Part shown: positions 9,985 to 17,364 of the stretch, piece after piece | Layout of the letters: the number at the start of each line of letters is the position of its first letter | Position numbering within the stretch: the stretch's first letter is position 1 | Assembly (NCBI GenBank): GCA_031423615.1 | Contig: JANPFV010000104.1 | Span: 1-64,000, forward strand | Length of the DNA stretch: 64,000 bases | DNA from: JADLGJ01 sp031423615 | GTDB lineage: Bacteria > Omnitrophota > Gorgyraeia > Zapsychrales > JANLHA01 | Direction: 5' to 3' | Made by a program: the position numbers and the translations under genes | The notes under the pieces: generated by a model | Seen by the model: the letters and a program-made list of their open reading frames with translations, nothing else | The model's database searches: none | What the model was told of the DNA's origin: nothing

Positions 9985-10629
9985 ATGAAGAGAATTTCAA
10001 AACCTGTTGCGACCGTCTTGCTTATTTTAGGCTGTGTCGTCATTTTTTTTGGTTTTAAATATTTTCAGTGTTATTCGCCGGCGCCCTCAAAGCCGGCCGT
10101 TGTAGCCAAACTTCCCCAAAGAGCCAAAGGCAACCCAACCGCCAAAATTAAAATCATTGAATTTATTGATTTCCAATGCCCGGCTTGTGCCACGGGATAT
10201 GAAATCCTCAACGATTATTTTAAGAAGAATCCCGACGGAATGTATATCGAGCTGCGCTATTTTCCTTTGCAAATGCACAAACACGGTTTGACCAGCGCCC
10301 GCTGGGGAGAATGCTCTGCCCGTCAAGGAAAGTTCTGGCCCTTCTTGGATCTTTTGCTCAAACGCCAAAAGGAATGGTCGGATTTGACTGACCCTTTACC
10401 GCCTTTTCGCGCCATGGCCCAAGAGGCGGGACTGGATGTCGAGCAGATAAAGGTGTGCTTGCAATATCCCGGCTTGGAAAAACCCATCCAATCCGATGTC
10501 GAAGAAGGAAAGATGCGCCAGGTCGTATCTACACCGTCGTATCTTATCAATCATGAGATGATCGTGGGAACAAAGTCTTTGCAAATGAAATTAGACGGTC
10601 TTTTGGGAATAAAAACTACCGCACCATGA
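9985..10629 (+). CDS. Membrane-anchored DsbA/thioredoxin-fold protein (CPAC)
   Basis: The 214-residue protein has an N-terminal membrane anchor (LLILGCVVIFFGF) followed by a thioredoxin fold with active site C65-P-A-C68 in the context EFIDFQCPAC, typical of the Thioredoxin_4/DsbA-like group. STPSYLIN near the C-terminus supplies the cis-proline loop. It should act outside the cytoplasmic membrane in disulfide exchange. The ATG at 9985 follows GGAGG at 9976-9980. An extended -10 box (TGTTAGAAT, 9942-9950) sits just upstream, without a good -35. Its stop overlaps the start of the MauE/DoxX gene (ATGA), so the two are probably made together as an oxidoreductase and its membrane electron partner. 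Confidence 0.85.
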   Translation: MKRISKPVATVLLILGCVVIFFGFKYFQCYSPAPSKPAVVAKLPQRAKGNPTAKIKIIEFIDFQCPACATGYEILNDYFKKNPDGMYIELRYFPLQMHKHGLTSARWGECSARQGKFWPFLDLLLKRQKEWSDLTDPLPPFRAMAQEAGLDVEQIKVCLQYPGLEKPIQSDVEEGKMRQVVSTPSYLINHEMIVGTKSLQMKLDGLLGIKTTAP

Positions 10630-11084
10630 AAAGTCTCATCCCCTTATTTGTTTTGAGGATTTTGATCGGCGGGTTTTTCTTCGTCGTCGGATTCGATAAA
10701 ATCATGCATCCGTATCAAAATTTCTTATATGTGGTCCAAGCCTACCAATTATTCCCTGAATTTTTGGAAGAAATTGTAGCCCGCATTTTTCCCTGGATGG
10801 AATTTTTCCTCGGTTTGTTTTTACTTTTGGGGCTTTGGCTGAAATGGACCCTCCGGTCCTTTTTACTGATTATCAGTGCCTTCCTTTTGATGATCGCTCA
10901 GGCCTTGATCCGCAAACTCCCCATTGATAATTGCGGCTGTTTCGGGGGACTTTTTTCCTCCAAAATCCAGCATACCTTTGCCCTTGACGCCTGTTTGTGG
11001 GTCATGGTGAGTCTTATGCTTAAGCATATCGTCGATACGGAAAAATGGAGCCTCGACCGGTACTTTTTGAAAACGGAAAAATAA
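10626..11084 (+). CDS. MauE/DoxX-family membrane protein
   Basis: The 152-residue protein has four predicted membrane helices (IPLFVLRILIGGFFFVVG; a second around residues 45-70; FLLIISAFLLMIAQAL; ALDACLWVMVSLML). The sequence DNCGCFGG between helices 3 and 4 is typical of MauE-like proteins, which are thought to reduce or oxidise periplasmic thioredoxin partners. It overlaps the upstream CPAC protein by ATGA. MauE relatives commonly pair with such thioredoxins, so a joint role in extracytoplasmic thiol exchange is likely; the direction of electron flow cannot be read from sequence. Confidence 0.8.
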   Translation: MKSLIPLFVLRILIGGFFFVVGFDKIMHPYQNFLYVVQAYQLFPEFLEEIVARIFPWMEFFLGLFLLLGLWLKWTLRSFLLIISAFLLMIAQALIRKLPIDNCGCFGGLFSSKIQHTFALDACLWVMVSLMLKHIVDTEKWSLDRYFLKTEK

Positions 11085-11086
11085 TT

Positions 11087-12559
11087 GTGCGACAGCTCAC
11101 ATTAATTTTTTTTCTTTTGACAATAATGGCCCGACCCGCTTTTGCCCAAAATATCAAATCTCCCAATGTGAGCGGCCAGTTTTATGATGCCGATGCGCAA
11201 AAGTTGTCTGCGGCGGTAGAGACATACGTCAAAACGGCCGATGTCCTTCCCTCGGCCGAAGATGTTGAAATCTTGATCGCCCCTCACGCCGGATATGTTT
11301 ATTCCGGCCCCGTCGCCGGATACAGTTTTAAAACGGTCAGTCAAAAAAAATTCAAGACCATTGTGATTTTGGCCCCCAGCCACTTTTACGCTTTTGACGG
11401 CGCGTCGGTGTGGACGCAGGGAGGGTTTAAAACTCCTCTGGGTGTCGCCTTGGTCGACGAAGATTTTTCCACCCGTTTAAGTGCCATGGACCCCAAGTTT
11501 ACTTTTGTGCCGGCTCCTTATGAAAAGGAACATGCTTTGGAAGTTGAAATCCCTTTTTTGCAAAAGACCTTTGCCGATTTTAAAATCGTGCCCGTGATTA
11601 TCGGGCAAATGAATTTTGAAAATTGCCGGAAACTTGCCGACGCTTTAAACAGCTTGATCGGAAACCGTAAAGACGTTCTTGTTGTCTTAAGCAGTGATAT
11701 GTCACATTATCACGACGATAAAACCGCCCGGGCCATGGATATGGGAACGCTGGAGATCATTAAAAAGGGTGACGCACAAAAATTTTATCAGCAAAGCCGG
11801 CTGGGTTTGCACGAAATGTGCGGGATGATCCCGGTTACGGTGGGGCTTATTCTGGCCGAAGTCCGCGGTTTGCAAGCCAAAATTTTAAAATATGCCAATT
11901 CCGGGGATGTGACCCAAGACAAGGCCCGCGTTGTGGGATATGGCTCGGTGATTTTTTATCCGCAAAAAAAGCCGACGACAAACGCGGATGCCGCATCTGA
12001 CGCTCTGACGTTAGAGCAGAAACAAGCCCTTTTAAAGCTCGCGCGGCTAGCCATTGAAGAATATGTCACCAGCCAAAAAGTTTTTGACGTGACTATTCAT
12101 GATCCTCGTCTGGATTTTCCCGAAGGCGCATTCGTGACCATCCACAAAAACGGGCAGTTGCGCGGCTGTATTGGGCACATTGTCAGTGAAGGAGGGCCTT
12201 TGCAAAAAACCGTGCGCGATATGGCCATTGCCGCTGCAACCGCAGATCCGCGTTTTCCTCCGGTTCAGGTCGGTGAGCTCAAGGATTTGGATCTGGAAAT
12301 TTCGGTTCTTTCGCGGCCGTGGCGCGTGAAAAATATCGACGAGATCAAAATGGGCGTGCATGGCGTATTGATCAGCCGCGGGAAAAAGGGCGGAGTTTTT
12401 CTGCCGCAAGTGGCGACGGAAACCCACTGGACCAAGGAAAAATTTCTTTCGGAATTGTGTTCGCAAAAAGCGGGATTTCCGGCGGATTGCTGGAAAAATT
12501 CCGATACGGTCATTGAAATCTTTACGGCCGATGTCTTCGGTGAAAGGGATAGCCAGTAG
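11087..12559 (+). CDS. Exported MEMO1-AMMECR1 fusion protein
   Basis: Residues from about 25 to 290 are a MEMO1-family domain (class III dioxygenase fold) with the expected metal ligands: His in APHAGYVYSGP, His in APSHFYAF and Cys in LHEMCGMIP, plus LSSDMSHYH. From about residue 310 an AMMECR1 domain follows, with LRGCIGHI and TADPRFPPV. These correspond to the B and A parts of AmmeMemoRadiSam systems, whose chemistry is unknown; the radical SAM part is not in this window. I choose the GTG at 11087, giving 490 residues with a clean signal peptide (LTLIFFLLTIMARPAFA). An in-frame ATG at 11045 would overlap the MauE gene by 40 nt and add a charged tail before it. Export of this fusion is unusual. 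Confidence 0.85.
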   Translation: MRQLTLIFFLLTIMARPAFAQNIKSPNVSGQFYDADAQKLSAAVETYVKTADVLPSAEDVEILIAPHAGYVYSGPVAGYSFKTVSQKKFKTIVILAPSHFYAFDGASVWTQGGFKTPLGVALVDEDFSTRLSAMDPKFTFVPAPYEKEHALEVEIPFLQKTFADFKIVPVIIGQMNFENCRKLADALNSLIGNRKDVLVVLSSDMSHYHDDKTARAMDMGTLEIIKKGDAQKFYQQSRLGLHEMCGMIPVTVGLILAEVRGLQAKILKYANSGDVTQDKARVVGYGSVIFYPQKKPTTNADAASDALTLEQKQALLKLARLAIEEYVTSQKVFDVTIHDPRLDFPEGAFVTIHKNGQLRGCIGHIVSEGGPLQKTVRDMAIAAATADPRFPPVQVGELKDLDLEISVLSRPWRVKNIDEIKMGVHGVLISRGKKGGVFLPQVATETHWTKEKFLSELCSQKAGFPADCWKNSDTVIEIFTADVFGERDSQ

Positions 12560-12568
12560 AGGGCCGCT

Positions 12569-13021
12569 GTGAAGAATTCTCGCGATATCTTTATCAGTAT
12601 TTTTGTCGTCATTTGGCTGCTGTTTTTTCATTATGAATCCACCCGGGTTTTTTATTTACAGCCTTTATTGAAAAGGACTTTGCCCAAGATCAAATTCCTT
12701 TTTCCGCCGGCCGGTTGGATCATGTTTTTTAATGTCGATGACCGTGGCGGGCACGTAGAAATTTACGGCCTGCGCCACGGTGCAACCCAGCTGATCAATC
12801 CGCATGAAATCATCCGGACGCGCTTTATTGGGTTTGACATGGTGCATCGCAATGTTTTAAGTCAGGTCCTTGCGCCGGAAGTTCGCCCGGACTTTTGCCG
12901 GGTTTTAGAAAAACAATTTCCGGAATTCGAAAAATTTATCGTCACCGTCGTGGAATATCCTTCATTAACCCGCTCGCGTTTTGAACAGTATCAGGCGCCT
13001 GTCTATCAATGCCCTTTATAA
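12569..13021 (+). CDS. Small membrane-anchored protein preceding the HTTM-DCC gene
   Basis: I do not recognise the family. The 150-residue protein has one N-terminal membrane segment (IFISIFVVIWLLFFHY) and a soluble remainder containing PPAGWIMFFNVDDRGG and a Cys near each of positions 109 and 148. It starts with GTG 9 nt after the MEMO1-AMMECR1 gene and stops one base before the ATG of the HTTM-DCC gene, so the three are almost certainly one transcript. Small anchored proteins beside HTTM proteins could be accessory subunits; that is inference from position only. Confidence 0.65.
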   Translation: MKNSRDIFISIFVVIWLLFFHYESTRVFYLQPLLKRTLPKIKFLFPPAGWIMFFNVDDRGGHVEIYGLRHGATQLINPHEIIRTRFIGFDMVHRNVLSQVLAPEVRPDFCRVLEKQFPEFEKFIVTVVEYPSLTRSRFEQYQAPVYQCPL

Positions 13022-13022
13022 A

Positions 13023-14306
13023 ATGAATAACCTTTGGCACAGATTGTTTTTGGCCCAACGCCCATCAATATCCTTGGCGTTCTTTCGCATTCCCGTCGCC
13101 CTGACTTTGGGGTTTCATCTTCTGCCGACGTTTTTGCCGTTAAAGGAAAATTATTTGGCCGGATCTTTCCGGATCCTTAATACCAGCTTTTTTACAGGGG
13201 CAGTCCTTTCTTTCGTACAAAAAAGCCCGGACAGTCTGATCATGGTCATGGCCGCAATTTTTTGTGTCGCGTGGTTTTTCTTTTTGATCGGGTTTCGGAC
13301 CCAGATGAGCGCAATTGTGATGACGCTGGGGGCTTATTATTTTTATGCCTTAAATGCTTTTGCGATGGGAACGCTGTCGTGGGACATTCTCTTGGTGACG
13401 CTTTTTCTCATGTGCGTGACGCCGTATGCGGGGGATTATTTTTCCCTGGATTGCGTTCTAAGAAAGGACCCGGCGGCCTTTGCCCGGACGCGGCCTTATT
13501 TTTTGCAGCGGCTTTTGCAAATGCAAATCGCCTTTACTTATTTTTATACCGGGCTTTACAAAATTACGGCGTCGGGAAACTGGCTCAAGGACAACCCCAT
13601 CTATTATGTTTTGCTTACGCCCGATGCGGGAGAGTCAGGGGTCACAAAGTATTTTTTGTTGCGCGACTTTTTTATGGCTCATCCGGGACTGTGTTACGTT
13701 CTGGGTCTCTTGATTGTGGGGATTGAAATTTTAATGCCCTTTCTTTTGTTTAATCCGGGCACACGGTCAACGGCGATTTATCTGGGTTTTATTTTTCACC
13801 TGACCTTGCTTTTGACTTTGGATGTGCCGGCGATTTTTTTCTTTTTGTTTCCGGCCCAGCTTTTGCTTTTTATTGCTCCCGAGAAAATTTTGATGTGGAT
13901 CGACGACAAAAGGACCATTTACCGGTCAGCTCCGCCGGTCCAAGTCATTTATGACGGCCAGTGCGGCTTCTGTTCTTCGTCGGTAAAAATGCTTAAGGCC
14001 ATGGACCTGTTTGATCGTTTGACCTTTGTGGATTATCAAACCCATCCAAATTTGAGCGCGCTTCACTTTGATCTGACCAAGGAAAAGGCGCACCGGCAAA
14101 TGTATCTGATCGACCCGCATGGCGAATTGTATGGAGGCTTTTTTGCCTTTCGCAGGATGACATGGCTTTTGCCGATGTTATACCCCATGGTTTTTGTCAT
14201 GTATTTCCCGGGGACCAAGATGCTAGGTCCAATTTTTTATTCTTGGATTGCAAGGAACCGTTATTTATTTCATAAAAAATGTCCCAATAATTCTTGTTTG
14301 CGGTAG
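13023..14306 (+). CDS. HTTM membrane protein fused to a DCC thiol oxidoreductase domain
   Basis: Residues 1 to about 295 are a multi-pass HTTM region, the fold shared with vitamin K-dependent gamma-carboxylase. Helices include FFRIPVALTLGFHLLPTF, and the characteristic loop reads LLQMQIAFTYFYTGLYKI. From about 307 a DCC (DUF393) domain begins, VIYDGQCGFC, with the redox pair C314-x-x-C317. The fusion couples a membrane enzyme or redox unit to its own thiol domain, comparable in principle to the VKOR/carboxylase pairing of eukaryotes. The ATG at 13023 follows directly on the upstream stop; the longer in-frame start at 12981 would lie inside the previous gene. The substrate is unknown. Confidence 0.85.
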   Translation: MNNLWHRLFLAQRPSISLAFFRIPVALTLGFHLLPTFLPLKENYLAGSFRILNTSFFTGAVLSFVQKSPDSLIMVMAAIFCVAWFFFLIGFRTQMSAIVMTLGAYYFYALNAFAMGTLSWDILLVTLFLMCVTPYAGDYFSLDCVLRKDPAAFARTRPYFLQRLLQMQIAFTYFYTGLYKITASGNWLKDNPIYYVLLTPDAGESGVTKYFLLRDFFMAHPGLCYVLGLLIVGIEILMPFLLFNPGTRSTAIYLGFIFHLTLLLTLDVPAIFFFLFPAQLLLFIAPEKILMWIDDKRTIYRSAPPVQVIYDGQCGFCSSSVKMLKAMDLFDRLTFVDYQTHPNLSALHFDLTKEKAHRQMYLIDPHGELYGGFFAFRRMTWLLPMLYPMVFVMYFPGTKMLGPIFYSWIARNRYLFHKKCPNNSCLR

Positions 14307-14316
14307 AATAAAGTCC

Positions 14317-14835
14317 ATGTTCGGCTCTTCTTTGAAAACTCTGGTGGTTTTTGCCCTTATGCTTTTGGGATGGGTTTGCCCCGGCCTGGCCGATGTGAAG
14401 CAGGGAATGGATGCCGCAGGCCGTTATTTCGACGATCTGCAGGGACCGGACACCTTGGAAAGTTTTAAAGCCCGACGCGATTTAAATGCGCGGCAGGTCC
14501 GCGAGGCCATCTTTCAGACTCATCGCGTTTTGCGGGACGATCCTTCCGATTTAGCCAAGGCCGTTGTTGAGCGTAAAATTAAAATCGTGCGGGAAAACCG
14601 TTTTTTAGAAACGGAATTAGGCAAGGGAGTTGAAATTTTATACCGCAAGGCCATGGAACAATGCTTGCAAAAGCAATTGTCCGCATGTGAAAAAAATTTA
14701 CTGGAAGTCGAAATGTTTTATCCTAATTACAAAGAGACCCGTGATTATTTGAATAGATTAAAAGTTCGGGATTCAGCCAAGACAACAAGCCAGCCGGTTA
14801 AATTTGTCCAGGTGAGTCAGGGAGACAGGAAATGA
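14317..14835 (+). CDS. Exported protein of unknown function
   Basis: The 172-residue protein has a signal peptide (LVVFALMLLGWVCPGLA); the Cys in WVCPG does not sit in a good lipobox, so a lipoprotein is doubtful. The rest is helical and charged, with no domain I can name. A -10-like TAGAAT (14304-14309) precedes the ATG at 14317. The gene ends in an ATGA overlap with the next exported protein, which ties it to the thiol cluster. Confidence 0.65.
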   Translation: MFGSSLKTLVVFALMLLGWVCPGLADVKQGMDAAGRYFDDLQGPDTLESFKARRDLNARQVREAIFQTHRVLRDDPSDLAKAVVERKIKIVRENRFLETELGKGVEILYRKAMEQCLQKQLSACEKNLLEVEMFYPNYKETRDYLNRLKVRDSAKTTSQPVKFVQVSQGDRK

Positions 14836-15206
14836 AAAAGCTTTTTTTGACCTTGCTGTTTTTGTTTGCGGTTTGTGCAACGGCGAAAGCCACCCCGCCT
14901 CATGATATGCAGTTAAAATATGACCCCGCCACCCAAAGTCTCTCGGTCACAATGAAACACCCCACAATCGAGCGAAGAGAACACTATATCCGTACGATCA
15001 CCGTCGTCATCAACGGCGGAGAACCGCAGGTTTTTCGGTATAATTTTCAGAATTCCGCTTCCCAATTTGACACCACAATTCCCTTGGCCTTGAAAGCCGG
15101 GGACAGTGTTCATGTCACGGCCGCGTGCCGGTTGGGCGGGAGTGCCGAAGCCGAATTTTCTCTGCCTGCGCAAGCCCCTTCTGAACAATCACCGCAAGAA
15201 AAGTAA
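14832..15206 (+). CDS. Small exported beta-sandwich protein (desulfoferrodoxin/SoxZ-like outline)
   Basis: The 124-residue protein has a signal peptide (LFLTLLFLFAVCATAKA). The mature part has alternating strands, with HYIRTITVVINGGEP followed by GDSVHVTAACRLGGS, an order that resembles the Ig-like domain of SoxZ and desulfoferrodoxin proteins. No iron ligand set (multiple His plus Cys) is evident, so catalysis is unlikely. The assignment rests on resemblance of pattern and could be wrong. It overlaps the preceding gene by ATGA and is followed within 5 nt by the DUF255 gene. Confidence 0.6.
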   Translation: MKKLFLTLLFLFAVCATAKATPPHDMQLKYDPATQSLSVTMKHPTIERREHYIRTITVVINGGEPQVFRYNFQNSASQFDTTIPLALKAGDSVHVTAACRLGGSAEAEFSLPAQAPSEQSPQEK

Positions 15207-15211
15207 CTGTG

Positions 15212-17341
15212 ATGAATGTGCAAAAATCCAACCGGCTGATCCAGCAAAAAAGTCCTTACCTTTTGCAACATGCTTACAATCCCGTTGAATGGTATCCCTG
15301 GGGTCCGGAAGCTTTTGCCGCATCAGCCCGGGACAACAAACCTATTTTTCTTTCCATCGGTTATTCCACCTGCCATTGGTGTCATGTTATGGAACACGAA
15401 AGTTTTGAGGATGAGGAAACCGCGCAACTTTTAAATGAATATTTTGTTCCGGTCAAAGTTGACCGGGAGGAGCGGCCGGATATCGACAGCATTTATATGA
15501 GTTTTGTCACGGCCACGACGGGAAGCGGCGGTTGGCCCCTGTCCATTTTTTTAACACCACAGAAAAAGCCTTTTTATGGCGGTACGTATTTCCCGCCGGA
15601 AGCGCGGTATGGTTCGCCGGGCTTTAAAGACCTTCTGTTGTCGGTGCACAACAACTGGACAAAACAGGAAAGCCAGGTCCGCGAATCCGCAGAAACAATC
15701 GTCAAAGCTTTGGCCCAAAAGATTAAGACCAAAACCGCTACGGCGCAAATTTTCACTCCCGAAGTTTTGACCAAGGCGTTTGACCAGCTCGCCTCCAACT
15801 TTGATGCGAACCACGGAGGCTTCGGCCATGCGCCCAAGTTTCCCATGGGACATACGTTGAGTTTTCTTTTACGGTATTGGAAAAATAATCATGAGCCGGA
15901 GGCTTTAGATATCGTGGAGAAAACTCTTTCGGCCATGGCTTCAGGCGGGATCAATGACCAATTGGGCGGCGGTTTTCATCGTTATTCGACGGACGCTCAC
16001 TGGCAAGTGCCGCATTTTGAGAAGATGCTTTATGACCAGGCCTTGCTGGCCAAAATTTATCTTGAAGCTTTTGCCGCGACCGGAAAGAAAGTTTACGCCG
16101 ACACGGCCCGTCAAACTTTTGATTATGTTTTGCGGGACATGCAAGACAAGCAGGGAGGATTTTATTCGGCGCAAGACGCAGACAGTTTGGAACCCGGCGG
16201 GCACAGTGCGGCTGAAAAGAAAGAAGGCGCGTTTTATCTTTGGACGCAAGCCGAATTGAAGAATCTTTTGTCCGACGATGAATTCAGCGTGGTGAATTTT
16301 TATTATGCGACGGCCAAGACGGGAAATGCTGAGGTGGACCCTCACGGTGAATTTGTGGGCAAAAATATTTTGCACGGCAAACATTCTTTGGAAGAGACAG
16401 CCGCCTTCACTAAGACATCTTTGGCGGAAATGGTTGGGATTTTGCAAAGGGCAAAAGAAAAATTATTGAAGGAACGTGGCCAAAGGCCGCGCCCGCATCT
16501 GGACGATAAAGTTTTGACCGACTGGAACGGGCTTATGATTTCGGCGTTGGCTCTGGCCGGAAACATTTTGCAAGAGAAACGTTATTTAATGGCCGCGGAA
16601 ACGGCGGCGCGGTTTATTTTAGAAAAGGTGCGGCGCAATGACGGCCGGCTTTTGCACCGTTATCGCGACGGAGAAGCCGGTATTCTCGCGGGGCTGGAAG
16701 ATTATGCCTTCTTGGTCAGCGGACTTTTAGACCTGTATGAAAATTCTTTTGATCCGCGGTATTTTAAAGAAGCCGTACGGTTAAACAAGGAAATGGTTGA
16801 CCTCTTCTGGGATGAACAAAACAGCGGGTTTTTCTTGACCCCCGCGGATGGGGAAGAGTTGATTTATCGCCCCAAGGACGTCTATGACGGGGCCGTGCCG
16901 TCGGGCAATTCCCAAGCCGCGCATAATCTTTTGCGGCTTTATCATTTTACTTTTGATGAAAAAGATTTGAAGAAAAGCGAAGCGGTCTTTAAAGTATTTC
17001 ATGATGAGGTGAGCCATTATCCGGGCGGGTATACCCAGATGATGATGGCTTTGCAGTTTTATTTCGGACCGGTCAAAGAAATCGTTTTGTCCGGGGATAT
17101 CACGATGGGAAAGGGGCGCGAACTTTTAGACGTCATCCTTTCATCCTGGATGGCCCAAAAAATTTTGATCGTGAAGACACCGCACAATGGCGCTGAGGTG
17201 GAGACCCTGATGCCATTGACCCAAGGTCAATCCGGTGACCAAGGCGTCGTTTATTTTTGTGAGAACCGCGTCTGCCGGCCGCCGATCACGGACCCGGCGA
17301 CATTAAAGAAGGTCTTGGAAGAAAACAATCCCGTTTTGTAG
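15212..17341 (+). CDS. DUF255 thioredoxin-domain protein (YyaL/SPATA20 family)
   Basis: The 709-residue protein has the family architecture. The N-terminal thioredoxin-like domain opens with NRLIQQKSPYLLQHAYNPV and has active site C54-H-W-C57 in STCHWCHVMEHESF. A long alpha/alpha toroid like glycoside hydrolases and N-acylglucosamine epimerases follows (HFEKMLYDQALLA, DWNGLMISALALA). The biochemical role is unresolved; a thiol-linked carbohydrate or redox function is usually proposed. I see no signal peptide, so it is probably cytoplasmic, unlike its upstream neighbours. An in-frame GTG directly before the ATG is an equally possible start. Confidence 0.9.
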   Translation: MNVQKSNRLIQQKSPYLLQHAYNPVEWYPWGPEAFAASARDNKPIFLSIGYSTCHWCHVMEHESFEDEETAQLLNEYFVPVKVDREERPDIDSIYMSFVTATTGSGGWPLSIFLTPQKKPFYGGTYFPPEARYGSPGFKDLLLSVHNNWTKQESQVRESAETIVKALAQKIKTKTATAQIFTPEVLTKAFDQLASNFDANHGGFGHAPKFPMGHTLSFLLRYWKNNHEPEALDIVEKTLSAMASGGINDQLGGGFHRYSTDAHWQVPHFEKMLYDQALLAKIYLEAFAATGKKVYADTARQTFDYVLRDMQDKQGGFYSAQDADSLEPGGHSAAEKKEGAFYLWTQAELKNLLSDDEFSVVNFYYATAKTGNAEVDPHGEFVGKNILHGKHSLEETAAFTKTSLAEMVGILQRAKEKLLKERGQRPRPHLDDKVLTDWNGLMISALALAGNILQEKRYLMAAETAARFILEKVRRNDGRLLHRYRDGEAGILAGLEDYAFLVSGLLDLYENSFDPRYFKEAVRLNKEMVDLFWDEQNSGFFLTPADGEELIYRPKDVYDGAVPSGNSQAAHNLLRLYHFTFDEKDLKKSEAVFKVFHDEVSHYPGGYTQMMMALQFYFGPVKEIVLSGDITMGKGRELLDVILSSWMAQKILIVKTPHNGAEVETLMPLTQGQSGDQGVVYFCENRVCRPPITDPATLKKVLEENNPVL

Positions 17342-17364
17342 GGGGATCCTAAGGAGGAAAAAAT

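Noticed and set aside
12047..12631. 194-codon open frame on the minus strand
   Set aside because: It is antisense to the AMMECR1 domain, whose protein motifs are clear. The minus product has no recognisable feature.
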